A DNA stretch of 64,000 bases from Sipunculus nudus (taxonomy: Eukaryota; Annelida; Sipuncula; Golfingiida; Sipunculidae): NCBI GenBank assembly GCA_026874595.1, contig CM049311.1, positions 41,419,676 through 41,483,675 of the forward strand. The letters run 5' to 3'. Shown here piece after piece: positions 47,616 to 58,650 of the stretch (positions are counted from its first letter, which is position 1; each line of letters begins with the position of its first letter). Below the pieces are notes generated by a model that was given only the letters and a program-made list of their open reading frames with translations, was not told where the DNA came from and searched no databases. The position numbers and the translations under genes are program-made.

Positions 47616-49695
47616 GCAGACATGGGGTAATAGTAATAAGTAATAGTAATAGTAATAGACTATTACAGCTTTTTCCATGTAATAGTAATAGTAATAGTAA
47701 TAGACTCAAAAATTTGAGCTGTAATAGTAATAGTAATAGAAACAGAAGGCAAAGTAATAGAGTAATACATATTACTTTCTATTACTTCCTGTGAGCCCCT
47801 TGATCATGAAGCATATCAGCAAATAATGCTGAACAGACTCAGTTCTTGTCCAGTAATTGCCCAGGATGTGCCTATTGTTGAGACAAGCATTGGCCAGCTG
47901 CCACATTGCTGGTGACCACCGGTGCTAATTACATAAGAGTACTGGACAGAGCAGGTCACAGCCAAATAAGTTACCTGGCACAATCTGAACTGATTGGTAA
48001 ACCATGGATAAACAGAGGCATGTTTAATGTTAAGAGACAGATAAATAGTGTATTATTATTGTGTATTATTATCTCACATCCATCAATCCATGTGCATATT
48101 CTGAAATGTACCTTGATTTATTTTCACAAACCACTTTGCATTTTAATCATACAGATTACAATAACACACATTCAAGAAAAATATAATATGGAACCAGACC
48201 CAGTGTAGACCCAAAATGTTTATGATAAGCTTATGGTGTTTTCACTACCCATAAAGTATTGAAGCCTACAATGCTATATAAACCCATACCAGTACTAAAT
48301 TCACTTAGATAAAGTCATACTGCAAGCACATGTATGATCTAGTTAATTTATATACATATTCTTTTAAAACTATTCGTTTAATACTTGTCTGTTATTTCAT
48401 AGTACCAATTTTGAAGACCTTCATTCAATATCTTAAATTATGTTAATTTATATTTTGAAAATTAAATGAACCATTTTTTTCACGATATTCATCTGATTAT
48501 ATAATATGAGAATATAAGTAACTGTTAATATTTTATTATTTAATATGTGAAATTTTGATATCAAATAATTAGATCCTGTTATGTACAAAATTTAAAGTAC
48601 ATGATTGTTTAATACCAAATTTATTGTGAAAGTGATATATATAATATTTTATATATGTTTTGTAAAATTGATGTAAGTTTAATTCACTCTCTATATTCCT
48701 AAATTATCCTATGCTGGTTTTGCTGCAATGAAGAAGGGCATGCCTGAAGAATAAAAGCCATGCATGCTAGCATTATTGTAAAGTTTACCAGCTCTCTGTT
48801 CACTCTCAAGATGTGATAAAATAATAAACCCGAGAAGATGGGTACTTTTGTCTCCAGTTTAGAATCTGTCCAGAATCTTGACGTAAACAGTATTTTTATT
48901 GGATATATTTAGAAGGATTGGGAAACAGGACACAGCCCTACATAAATTCCTCTCCTGATACATACATAAAGGACTGAATTGTCAGTTTTGATACTAAATA
49001 ATGATATGCAATAATCATGAATACTATGATTACTTTGGAGATAATTTTTAGTTACACTGAAAATCTTAATTTATTAACTAGGAGAAAGAAGATCAAATCT
49101 AAATGGTAGTATGTACTATAAAATAAATTTATGTGAAATATATATAAAAATAATATAAAATGTACAAGTATGCATATTATTATAAATCAATATTTTACGT
49201 ATGCCAGGTCCTATACAATGGGTTGCTTTTAAATTACATGTATTCAAGAGTTCATACAATTATCTTATTATTTCGACTTAAAGCGTCCTTATAATCATTG
49301 AGTTTTCAAAATATAAAAAAAACATAATTAAAGAAGCTGAAATAAATAAGATCTCCAGTATCATTAGGCTTCTTGTAAATGACAGACACAGTATAAGAAA
49401 ATTGTGTAGGTTATAACTGGATGATATAGGTGCTTTTTATATTATTTAAAAATGATTGTAGTGCTAGTTTATAGCACTCATGGCTGCACAAGGTCTAGAA
49501 TCCACTCATCAGTTTAAGTAATAGTAATAGTAATAGTAATAGTAATAGTAATAGATACCCAAGTAATAGTAATAGTAATAGTAATAGAAGATAAACTGTG
49601 GTAATAGTAATAGTAATAGTAATAGTAATATCAGAAATTGAAAGTAATAGTAATAGTAATAGTAATAGAACATCTGTAATAGACCCCATGTCTGC
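47616..49695. mobile_element. Element with inverted ends next to (TAATAG)n arrays
   Basis: GCAGACATGGGGT (47616-47628) is inverted as ACCCCATGTCTGC (49683-49695), and CTACAT-like text extends the match outward. Just inside each end lie interrupted (TAATAG)n arrays (47629-47770, 49515-49682), both in the same orientation. The AT-rich interior has no protein frame I can support. Frames of Tyr or Leu runs there come from the hexamer. Confidence 0.6.
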
Positions 49696-49759
49696 CTACA
49701 TGGGTAAACTATATTTAAACATATTATCTTGAAGTCATTTGTGCAAAAATATTTCATCT

Positions 49760-50215
49760 AATATTCTTTTATTACATAGTATCCTTCAATTCAGAAAAAA
49801 ATGTCTTGCTTCTTGATAACACTGGCATGTGCCGATTAAAGCACATGTGGAAATAATTGTTGGTTCAAACCTATGATGATGGGAAAACCTTTCTAGCGAC
49901 TTCCATAATCCTATACAGGAATCCTACACATTAGGCTAATCCTAATTTCTTTACTATAAATACTGGAATTTTAAATAGGCCTACAATGTGATTTCACTAA
50001 ACTCACTGATGCAAACATTGCATGTGAATAATTCATATAGGCCCTAAATATATCCACGCTGAATATATAGTATATTACAATTTGGAATTTATGCAATGAA
50101 ATTATTTATAGGAAAAGGTAATGAAAATCCAGTGCATTCACCATGGTTGGCTTCTTATGTATGACAGGTGGCAAAACCAGTATACTGTGGCGATATCATC
50201 CTCACTTGAGCTTGC
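49760..50215. other. No gene recognised
   Basis: AT-rich sequence with scattered TAGGCCTA motifs and no supported exon. Confidence 0.4.
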
Positions 50216-50269
50216 TCTGTGTGATTCCGGAGTTGTCCGATAGTGGCATGCCGGGTTGAGTCGGGGCCG

Positions 50270-50360
50270 CCCGAGTAGAATACAGGACACTTCGCCGGAA
50301 CTCCATTTCGCCGAGCTTAACAGGACGTTTCGCCGGAAGTATGGTTTGCCGGCGATTCGT
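50270..50360. repeat. TTCGCCGGAA-type palindromic motif cluster
   Basis: CACTTCGCCGGAACTC, CATTTCGCCGAGC and CGTTTCGCCGGAAGT occur within 80 bases. TTCCGGCGAA/TTCGCCGGAA is self-complementary. This is probably a fragment of a dispersed repeat. Confidence 0.55.
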
Positions 50361-50390
50361 TCAGTCGACGCAATGGGATGTTATAGACCC

Positions 50391-51130
50391 TGATTATCAT
50401 TTATCAAGTACCTTTTAAATACCAAGTGTTTTTTTAAAGAAGCTTGCCTAAAATGTTTATATTTATGCAACACAGTCGCTGATTTTATTGAAATGAGTTA
50501 TTTTCATTCATTAATTATCGACCGTCGGTCACCTTACCTCCTTTCAATCATCGAATATGATTTTATACCCGTACCCACCACTAATAAATATATAGAAAAG
50601 CGTTAGGAATAGGTTTAGTGTCAATCTTTTGGGTCATTCTTAAAAAAAGTACAAACCCGAGTTATTAGAAAAAATATGAAAATTATTGAATATTTTAATT
50701 CAAAGCTCAATATTATACTACATTCTGAAATTATGGGTAATGCATACAAGAGATATGCAATTCAGTTGTACAACTAATATATTCAGTGACACCAGTTTAG
50801 GTGTTCTGTCTAAGAGCTTTGATTTTTTAACTTTAAAGTTAAGTTTGTAATTACGTCATTATTTAGGTCTGTAACCCCACTGACATGAATATTGAGTCTT
50901 GGTGAACTTTCAGGTTAAATAGATTTTTTTTTACATAGATCATGCTCGGCCGAATTCAAAATATAGGTTCAACATTTAGGCCTAAAATTTAAAAAAAATA
51001 AACCTTTTTGGAAAAAGGAAACATTCATTTATTCTTTTGTAGCCACTCAGGAATTGTACATTTTCTAGAGAATGACCCTTATATCATATTTTACGCTCTT
51101 TACACAGCGCTTTACCTATAGGGCTACTTC
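50391..51130. other. No gene recognised
   Basis: AT-rich, with stops in all frames and no sharp repeat. Confidence 0.4.
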
Positions 51131-51139
51131 CTATATCGT

Positions 51140-51840
51140 AAGGCGCTGTTTGTTATGACCTTATATCCTGCTTTGCAACACCAGAGGGGAGCACTGTATT
51201 TTTGTCCAATCAGATGAAACTATGTGCTGGAAGACAAAGCCAAGCGAGGAATACACGGAGCCAATCATATTCATTTTTTTTTTGAGTGACAGCTCATCCC
51301 GCAGCGTAACCGTCTAAACAGGCCACAGGCTCAGAGAGTATTGCCCCTGACGTGGTTTGCTTAGGGCCTTGGGCACATTGGATGCTCGGCCGGTGAGCTG
51401 TAATTCAAACGAAACGTAACAACAAAGGCTGCGTGCACACCTCGCTGGCTGGTTTCAGTTCTGCAGACAACAGATACATGGCTACGCTAACACAGTCATA
51501 ATGTCATAATCGAATCGGTCGATGATGCGAGAATGCAGAGGGAGCAATTTAAATTCGACCGGAAACTCATCAAAAGGCGCTTGAAGCGCGGCAATGGGCG
51601 GAGCCAGGATGCCTGTCGAGTGTTTGTTTATGGGCATCTGATTGGCTGCTTGTCACATTCAACGCACGTTTATTTCAGTGGACAACAAACCGCCATCTGG
51701 TGTCTAAATATATCATAAACGGTCAAAGCTGGCAGCGTGAAAATCAGTTGCTTCTTTAGAAGCGCAAGATTTCCGCTGCCTCGGGAGCGTAATCATATTT
51801 ATGTAAAGTAAACCTACGTTTGCTCACTGCATTTCCGCCG
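51140..51840. promoter_or_regulatory. CpG-richer, promoter-like interval
   Basis: Compared with its flanks it is CpG-rich and contains GGGCGGAGC (about 51597), CCAATCAT/CCAATCAG motifs (about 51208, 51262) and GATTGGCTGC. No initiator or downstream gene can be tied to it. A 61-codon frame (51533) is not convincing. Confidence 0.25.
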
Positions 51841-52233
51841 TCTCTTCCTGACATCCATTGTATAAATCCAAGAGGTGGTCACTGCTGAAATGCACGTTGG
51901 TTGTCTTTGTCTTGAGTGAATGATTTCCATTCCAACATTGTGGTATATATATACTCTATTAGATCTTAGAATAATCTTTAATGCAAACAGTTATATGGTT
52001 GTGATCAAAAGAATATTGCACGCTCTTTGATGAATAAACAATCAGTCAACTGTTTTGATTTGAACAAACAGCATTGGTGTTGATTAGGTATATGACCATT
52101 CACCATATAATCTTCAAAGCTGTCAAAATGATCAACAACTCGTAGTGCTACTCGCAGCATAGTGTTAAAGGTACATTTGAAACAAACTTTATCTTAAGCG
52201 AAGGGAATAAGAAAAAATCCTAAACGTTAAACG

Positions 52234-52236
<3 letters not shown>

Positions 52237-52306
<70 letters not shown>
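52237..52306. repeat. (AT)n microsatellite
   Basis: About 70 bases of uninterrupted AT dinucleotide. Confidence 0.95.
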
Positions 52307-52310
<4 letters not shown>

Positions 52311-52374
52311 CAGTCTTACCTGAGGAGCGCAACAACATGTTGCACGAAGGTACGTACGTACCTAGATAACACAC

Positions 52375-52800
52375 ATCTGTTGGCCCAACGGAGGCCCACT
52401 AGCTGAACCTCTAGTGGGCCAACATTGGCAGCCACTAGTGGACCGTCGTTGGCGTGTCCAGCCACCCAACGTTTGGCCACTAATGGCTGCCAACCAAATT
52501 GCCACCGTTGGCCCCTTGTTGGCCCACTGTCATCATAAAGACCATAGCCTTGCAGCCACCGGTGCCAGATTGCACATATCGGTTGGCCCAACGGAGGCCC
52601 ACCAGCTTCATATCTAGTGGGCCAACGTTGGCAGCCACTAGTGGACAGCCGATGGCGTGTTCTGCCACCCAACGTTGGGCCACAAGTGGCTGCCAACCAA
52701 AGAGCCACCTTTCGACCCTTGCGGGCCTGCTGTCATATAACGACCTTTCGCTTGCAGCTAACAGTGGGCCACTTGTGGACTGTGCAAACATTAGCTAAAT
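52375..52800. repeat. GTTGGCCC tandem repeat, 203-bp period
   Basis: GTTGGCCCAACGGAGGCCCA occurs at 52380 and 52583. Palindromic pieces (CCAACGTTGG, GTTGGCCCAAC, CACTAGTGG) are spread between them. Long overlapping frames on both strands follow from the composition and are not genes. Confidence 0.8.
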
Positions 52801-52809
52801 CTGCAGAAC

Positions 52810-53068
52810 TGGCATGAATCTACCCTCCCCCTGATGAAATTAATGCAGCAATTAATTCCTTTATCCAGTTTCCTTTGCTAAAAACACAATTAGCTTCTCT
52901 TTACATAAACCAAAAAGGTATCTTTTTATTCCACTTCTGAAAAGAATAGGATTCCAGTGATTAACAGGAATGTCAAAGAAATGAACTGCTACTCTATATA
53001 CTGGTCAGCCAAAATAACCCATGGAACTTTGTGAACATAAAACACAACTACCATGACTGCACTTAAGA
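52810..53068. other. Downstream flank of the DUF4806 gene
   Basis: No feature is recognised. Any minus-strand transcript should end within or near this interval. Confidence 0.4.
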
Positions 53069-53071
53069 ACT

Positions 53072-53081
53072 TTTATTTATT
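53072..53081 (-). terminator. Polyadenylation signals of the DUF4806 gene
   Basis: Two overlapping AATAAA hexamers lie on the minus strand (53072-53077 and 53076-53081), about 30 bases past the stop codon at 53110-53112. This is a short but plausible 3' UTR. Confidence 0.6.
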
Positions 53082-53109
53082 TCTCCAAACTATGTTTCAG
53101 TCCTCATCA

Positions 53110-53189
53110 CTAGTCCTCATCAGCCGATGTCTCTGAGGAGTCTGAGCTTGAGTCATCTCTTTGGGTCACTGTTTTGGTCTTCTTTTCAG
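53110..53189 (-). CDS. DUF4806 gene last exon
   Basis: After TTTTTAG/ the frame reads EKKTKTVTQRDDSSSDSSET, SADED and TAG (53112-53110). A Ser/Asp/Glu-rich C-terminus like this often carries casein-kinase-2-type sites; that is inference. Confidence 0.7.
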
Positions 53190-56100
53190 CTAAAAATTTA
53201 AATTACAATTAATAACGACAACTGCACATAAACCAAAAGTGTTAATTGTTGGTTTAAACTGCTATTGTATTTAAAATGTTAAATGAGCACTAAGATAAAG
53301 AGTTATCTGTGACATAATTTTATTTAAATGGAAAATTATATAATGATGTTTGCTACTGAATATCATAACCATAGTTTTATTATTAATTGTTAAAGAGCAA
53401 CATAGTTTAAAATGCATTGTTGTACCTGGTTTGTAGTAGAAAAGATCAAAGCCAATATTATTGACTTGGTTCTAAGTTGTGCTCAAGCATGCACCTCCCA
53501 TTAAATATGCATGCCTATTTTTCGAATCACTAACAGCAGCACAGAGTAATATTTGTGAGTTTGATACAGATCTGAAAGAAAAGTAGCCAAGAAATATAGT
53601 AAATTTCAGCCCGCTTGTGCTGATTTAAGCGATACTGATGTAAAATTGCTCATGTCATTCAATAATGATTAAATACTTGATAAAGTTTACTTGCTTTTGA
53701 TCATTCATTGATGCAAATGATTTGCATATATTAAAAACAACTAATTACATTGAATTTACATTCAATCCTGTTGATTCATATCTAAATCCGTTCCTGCTTA
53801 TTTGTTTTGATGTGGTTGGTATATATACTTCATAATATAATGCTGATTCAGTGAGAAAACAGCTGTACCAATTAACTGAAGGTAGATGAAAACGTGTGGC
53901 ACATTTTAAAGAAATTAACAGCAAGAGTCAAGATGAATGTTTAAGTTCCTATTAGTGTTTGGAATTGTGGAAAAGTAAATGGCATCTTAATTTTAAAATG
54001 TAAGAGGCATTTAAGTATTAGAACGGAGTTACCGACTAGTTTTAGCTGATATAATTTTAAGAAACCTACCTTTCTTCTTTAGCAGCGGCCGTTTCCTCCC
54101 TCCATCCCTGTCACTTGCATATTTAAGTCATTTTTTGATGGCTTCCTCTGCCTGGCTTTCGGTCATGTTGCTGCCCTTTGCTGCATCTGTTTCATAAGAT
54201 AAATTTAAAAATAAATCAATATTTTGTTCTGTTATTGTTTCACAATATAATTGGCGTAATAACTGACAAGTTAAATGAAATAATTCTGAAACAAAATGGT
54301 TTCCAATGTGGAATTACATGTGTATTGGAGTAAGACGTTTTAAATTTTCATTTCAGATTCTGTATTTTTTTTAGCTTAATAGGTTGGCTTTTTGTCCCAC
54401 CTGGGTCCCATGCTATACCACTGATATCAATTTATACAGACCGCCAAATTATGGTTAGTCGTATTTAACAAGTTTTGAAGTTAGATATTAAACCATTTAT
54501 GTAACTGATACTTTTTGTCTCATACCTTTAATTACACCGGCCAGAAGCAGACTCCTGAGACCTATCTTACTACCTTTCCCCAGCCAGTTGAACTGGCTGG
54601 CAAGTGGGTTTGTCATCAGCTCTGTCATGATTCTGTTGATGACCTCTTTTGCATTGAACCCTCCGAGACTGCACAGGTAGCAAACCTATGGAACGATAAT
54701 TTATTACAAATTAATACAAACAAACTGGTTTGAGATTGGATGCTTTTCAACTTCAGTCATGCTGAAATATATAAATGAGTCATTTTTCCCCATCAGCCTT
54801 CTGTCGGGAAGTTTATTGAAAGGCACAAATCATAACTGTTAGACCTTCTCATTTCTTGCTTAACATGCCCTATTAAAATCATTTTGGATTCCCCAGATAA
54901 GATCCCTGGGACCCATTCTGGGAGTTACATAGTAAAAACATGGTTTTTTCACCATGAGGGTGGGCTCTCCTGTTTATATGAACAAACATTTCGAACAATT
55001 AACATTTAATAATGTACCAGATTACAAAAATTTGTCCGACACATATATCCTAGTCAGCAAGCCAAATAGGAACAAAACTAGTTAGGGTGCCTTACCATAC
55101 ATGCGGATTTTCACCCGCGCGGGTCCCCACATGCGGAGAGTCCCTTTCCATATGTGCGGATCCCCTCATGCGGGTGACTAATGACCACAATTTCTCAAAT
55201 TTTAGTGTAATGTGTTAAGAAAATATTAAGTGTAAACAGTTATACTAACTTATGAGGCAGATTGAAGCGGATTAATATCTTATCTCACCAGCCAGGCTTG
55301 AATGGTGGCTATTTCCGGTTACACTCTAACTAAAGCTGGCCCCGGGCCGTATCGCAATGAAGACTGGTCCTATATTTTTTATGCAGTCTAATGAGCTCTA
55401 TCAGCTCCTTTTTCTTTTCAAAGACAAGGAAACATTACTTACAAGGGATCTCCGTTTCTCCTTGTCTTCGAGAAGTGTATTCATAGAAGCCACATCATCT
55501 TTTGTCCTCAGTGGAAGATTGAAATCCTCAATGGCAACTTCAATGTCCACTTCTGGTGCCTGTTGCTTCTCTAGATCTTCTTGATGTTTGGAAGTATGGT
55601 GTTTAAACGTATCATGCCCTTGATTTTTTTCAAGTTCAATTAGGACCTTTTTGTCCCTGCAATTATAACAGAGCTCAAAGACCAAAAACTCACATGTGAA
55701 TGTTTCCAATATGATAAAACTGTAAAAGCATAATCTGTATATTTCATAAGGGAAAGTTCTTGAAATTTAATAATTCCAACTGAACATCTGCAGAGAATTC
55801 TATCAGGATACAGGAACTTAAGGCATAAACTACTATTATGCTGAACAGTTTGCATCTTTGACATGGCTGCTATGTTGAGATTTCACAAATATATTCATGC
55901 CAGTTAAGAAGAAATAGCTGAACGGACTCTCCTTAAAACTTTTATATGATTACAGAAATAGTATAGGGAATAATGAGCTCTCTGTTACTTCTTTACTGGT
56001 ATTCATGATGCCTGTATAAAAGCTGAACACTTACTAAGAGCTTCGAATACACAACATTCCTCATAAAATCATAAAAAAAATCTAGCTACAAAAGCTTGTA

Positions 56101-58535
56101 TTAATACTAACAGCAGTGGCGTCAATATATCTTCCAGGGTGGGGGGGGGGGGGGGAGACTCTCTCACACACACACACGTATACCTATTTCACAGTAAACA
56201 AACATGTCAAATCACAACCACAGATAAGCTCTCCCTAACTGAATATAACTTTAAACATGAAAATAAAGGTCACATGCAGTATGTGAATCAGATGAAGAAA
56301 CTGCATATCTATCTATGCTGCTAAAAATATGTTAACTTTTGAATAATGTTATTCAGAAAACAATCTGACCTGAGAGATGGAAAATTTGGCGCTGCTGGAA
56401 AGGGGGGCTTTTGAAGTTGAATTTGTTCCCTTTGATGGCCTTTGGGAAATTCCTTGGCTTCTGAAAAAAGTCAATAAAATGTACTGAGGTGAAATTTTTT
56501 TAGCAAAGTATTTTTTTCAGGGCCATTGGTTAATGAAATGCAGCAAATATCAATTACACTTATTTAATGTAACAAGGGACCCTTGGGCCACGGCGCTCAG
56601 CTGAACTTTTAACTGAAATAAAATACTGTAAACAAAATTAGAATTGTACATCTTCAAATGAGCATTAGCTTAATCTAATAAGTATATACAAAAGTTTATA
56701 AATAAAAATGTGTAAATGTAATTAATTATTCTACAAACAGATTAAATATTTGGCCAGATGACAGACAAAAGACCAAGACTCATAGTCAGATGACTTGTAG
56801 TCAGCTGAGCTAAAAATGAGTATGTAACAGCATGATCAGTCAATTCAGACAACAATATGTTCATACTGAGTAAAATGAAAATGCATTAATGGTTATATAT
56901 GCATATCTATTTGAACTGACAATTTCAGATAAAAGAAATATCTGTGGCAAAGAAAAATACAAGCACTTAATGTAATATATTGTATGTTATACCTTTCAAT
57001 ATGTGGACTATTCTGTTTACTCATGATGGGACTAGTTGAACCAGCATCATCATCATCATTATGATCATCATCATCATTAGCAGTACTATCGTCCAATCTC
57101 AGGTGTTTTGGTGGGCGTGATCTGTTTAAAAATACCAACCACATAAATTTTATTTGACGGAGTACATTAATTTTCAGATGCAAGATAGTAATTGGACATA
57201 AAAACATGAGCCAGATTTAAAATATTAAAATTGCGTGATCTTCAAAAAGACAAATACTTTGCAACCCTATTTGGGGGGGGGGGGGGGCAGATATTAATTC
57301 TATATTAACCTGTCAAGAATTCATTTATGAGTATACAAACTGCAAAAAGAACCAAAAATTAAATCTGACAGATAGAATCTGGTTAAGGTGTTCCAAATCT
57401 TCACAGCAAAACATCCGATTTGATGTACAAAGATATCTTACTCACTTCCTCTTAGAATTTTCATCAGTTGTTGCCAGATCAGAACCATGCTCCACAATCT
57501 TTCTACACTTGTTCCTTGCTTTGGCATAGCTGTCTACAATTGACAGTATGTTTCATGATAAGCTCCATTGTATTATTTCATTTAGGCTTTGTTATAGTGA
57601 CCACTAAGGCATATTTGCTTTCATTTTTTATATCTACCTGAACAATCGGTTATATTTATAATAAAATTGTACCTATAGATGGAAAACTAGTCTTCAAATA
57701 TTTACAAAACTTATATTTAAGTAACATGTGTATGCATGTGTATAAATTTTCAACCAGCCAGTACACATTGCCTACCAGCTAGATTCTTCATTCTTCATAG
57801 TATTCTGTTTGAGAGTTATATCTTGTAAATCATTCTTCTGAGATGATACTACGATGAACATAATAATTTACCGGAATATTTATGTAGACCAGGTAATAAT
57901 TAAATATATTCATGCATTACTGCATCAGGGTTCAAAATTTTTATCTTTGCCACAAGCTAAGTTTTAAACTAGCAATTTCAAATAGCAATTTTCTTTAAAA
58001 TATTATAATAAAAACAGTGCAAGTGTAATTTCCAATATTCAATAGCTAAGCTTAGTTAGGACCTTGACCTTATAATGTATTTTAATACATCTGTGGTTTT
58101 CATTGCCAGTACCAGAATTATCTACAAGCCGAATGTGAAAAATAACTAAAAAAATGATACTCTTCTAGTGGTAAATTCAAATCCTGCTGCACAGATATAT
58201 TTAATGGATGACATAGTGTGATTTAATTTTGTTAAACTATAGTGCTCATTACATAATATCCATAGTCATTACTTGTATATGAGTTAGAGACCCAAAAGAC
58301 ATGAAAATGACCATAAATGTAATAATTATACATAACTATTCCAGTATATACCTCTTTCCTTCAAATTAGTGACGGGAGTGTAGATGTCCCAATCAGGCTC
58401 AGGAGGGGTACGTTTTTCAATGGCAGCCTTGAGAGATGGCCCTTTCAAACTGCTGGGCCACCAACAGACATCATCCTTGACCCAGGACTGAGGGACTGTT
58501 TCATACTCATTGGTTACCTTAACAACTGCATACAT
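53110..58535 (-). CDS. DUF4806 domain-containing protein, spliced, with one in-frame TGA
   Basis: Exons in order are 58535-58352, 57533-57446, 57121-56993, 56460-56370, 55673-55443, 54685-54526, 54186-54070 and 53189-53110. All use GT/AG and join in phase, giving 360 codons including the stop. The N-terminal part starts MYAVVKVTNEYETVPQSWV, followed by DSYAKARNKCRKI. A linker is Asp-rich (NDDDDHNDDDDAG). The DUF4806 core runs from DFNLPLRTKDDVASMNTLLE through SLGGFNAKEVINRIMTELM and NPLASQFNWLGKG. Then come basic RKRPLLKKK and an acidic tail ending SSETSADED. The core's Pro-Leu-(R/K)-T-K start, LGG and ASQFNWLGKG fit the family as I know it; its function is unknown. A TGA at 54130-54128 (about codon 314) interrupts an otherwise open frame. 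It could be a polymorphism, sequencing error or recent pseudogenisation. Alternatively, a 26-nt exon (55719-55694) with E5 starting at 55656 also keeps phase. Confidence 0.8.
54070..54186 (-). CDS. DUF4806 gene exon 7 with in-frame TGA
   Basis: After TGAAACAG/ the frame reads AAKGSNMTESQAEEAIKK, then TGA (54130-54128), then LKYASDRDGGRKRPLLKKK, ending phase 1 before GTAGGT. The residues after the stop stay in phase with the acidic last exon. I infer that the lost codon was TGG (Trp). Confidence 0.75.
54526..54685 (-). CDS. DUF4806 gene exon 6 (core)
   Basis: The acceptor CGTTCCATAG/GTT gives VCYLCSLGGFNAKEVINRIM, TELMTNPLASQFNWLGKGSK, IGLRSLLLAGVIK, ending phase 1 before GTATGAG. This is the best-conserved part of the domain. 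A plus-strand frame over the same bases is a shadow. Confidence 0.85.
55443..55673 (-). CDS. DUF4806 gene exon 5 (core start)
   Basis: It encodes LCYNCRDKKVLIELEKN (if the TTTGAG acceptor at 55674 is used), then EVAIEDFNLPLRTKDDVAS and LLEDKEKRRSL, ending phase 0 before GTAAGTAA. The stronger-looking acceptor ATTGCAG (exon start 55656) needs two extra bases upstream, which the candidate microexon 55719-55694 supplies. Confidence 0.7.
55694..55719 (-). CDS. Candidate 26-nt microexon of the DUF4806 gene
   Basis: GCTTTTACAG/TTTTATCATATTGGAAACAT.../GTGAGT has good sites on both sides, no stop, and exactly the length needed to join exon 4 (phase 0) to the ATTGCAG acceptor of exon 5. It would add FYHIGNIHM. 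The alternative is the upstream acceptor in exon 5. Confidence 0.35.
56141..56156. repeat. Poly-G tract
   Basis: A run of about 16 G is followed by a (CA)n stretch, in an intron of the DUF4806 gene. Similar runs lie at 22303, 38222, 43332 and 57271. Confidence 0.9.
56370..56460 (-). CDS. DUF4806 gene exon 4 (Ser-rich)
   Basis: It is bounded by CTTTTTTCAG/ and /GTCAGA, with 91 nt open in all frames. Phase with exon 3 selects SQGISQRPSKGTNSTSKAPL, SSSAKFSISQ. The exon ends in phase 0. Confidence 0.65.
56571..56816 (+). mobile_element. 246-bp MITE-like element in intron 3
   Basis: AACAAGGGACCCTTGGGCCA CGGCGCTCAGCTGA on the left and GACTTGTAGTCAGCTGAGCT AAAAA on the right give inverted GCTCAGCTGA ends. 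It is the shortest member of the family B end group and lies wholly inside an intron of the DUF4806 gene. Confidence 0.7.
56993..57121 (-). CDS. DUF4806 gene exon 3 (acidic linker)
   Basis: It is bounded by TTAAACAG/ and /GTATAAC. The only open frame gives SRPPKHLRLDDSTANDDDDH, then NDDDDAGSTSPIMSKQNSPH. The Asp run comes from GAT repeats (ATCATCATCATTATGATC on the plus strand), a place where length variation is likely. Confidence 0.75.
57446..57533 (-). CDS. DUF4806 gene exon 2
   Basis: The acceptor TTGTAG/AC restores GAC (Asp) with exon 1. It encodes SYAKARNKCRKIVEHGSDL and ends KR-AA before GTGAGT. The nearby acceptor GACAG/C would break the phase. Confidence 0.75.
58352..58535 (-). CDS. 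DUF4806 gene exon 1 (start)
   Basis: ATG at 58535 opens MYAVVKVTNEYETVPQSWVK. DDVCWWPSSL, a PPEPDWDIY segment and LKER follow, ending phase 1 before GTATATA. MYAVV/MWAVV-type starts with Trp-rich text are usual in these proteins. ATTACCAG lies three bases before the ATG, so a 5' UTR exon may splice here. Confidence 0.75.
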
Positions 58536-58539
58536 GATC

Positions 58540-58596
58540 TGGTAATATTATATAAACATGTATTTGATAATTAGTCAGCTGAAAGGATTTATTTAA

Positions 58597-58650
<54 letters not shown>

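Noticed and set aside
49495-49757. Tyr- or Leu-run proteins on the minus strand
   Set aside because: They are translations of the (TAATAG)n hexamer.
52316-52817. Five overlapping frames of 66-130 codons
   Set aside because: They arise on both strands from a GC-rich palindromic tandem repeat, and no single frame is favoured.
54515-54733. Plus-strand 72-codon frame
   Set aside because: It is a shadow of the DUF4806 core exon, whose minus frame has splice sites and domain motifs.
57446-58352. Extra microexon between DUF4806 exons 1 and 2
   Set aside because: It was considered because the GACAG/C acceptor breaks phase. Using TTGTAG/AC four bases upstream restores phase and gives DSYAKAR, so none is needed.
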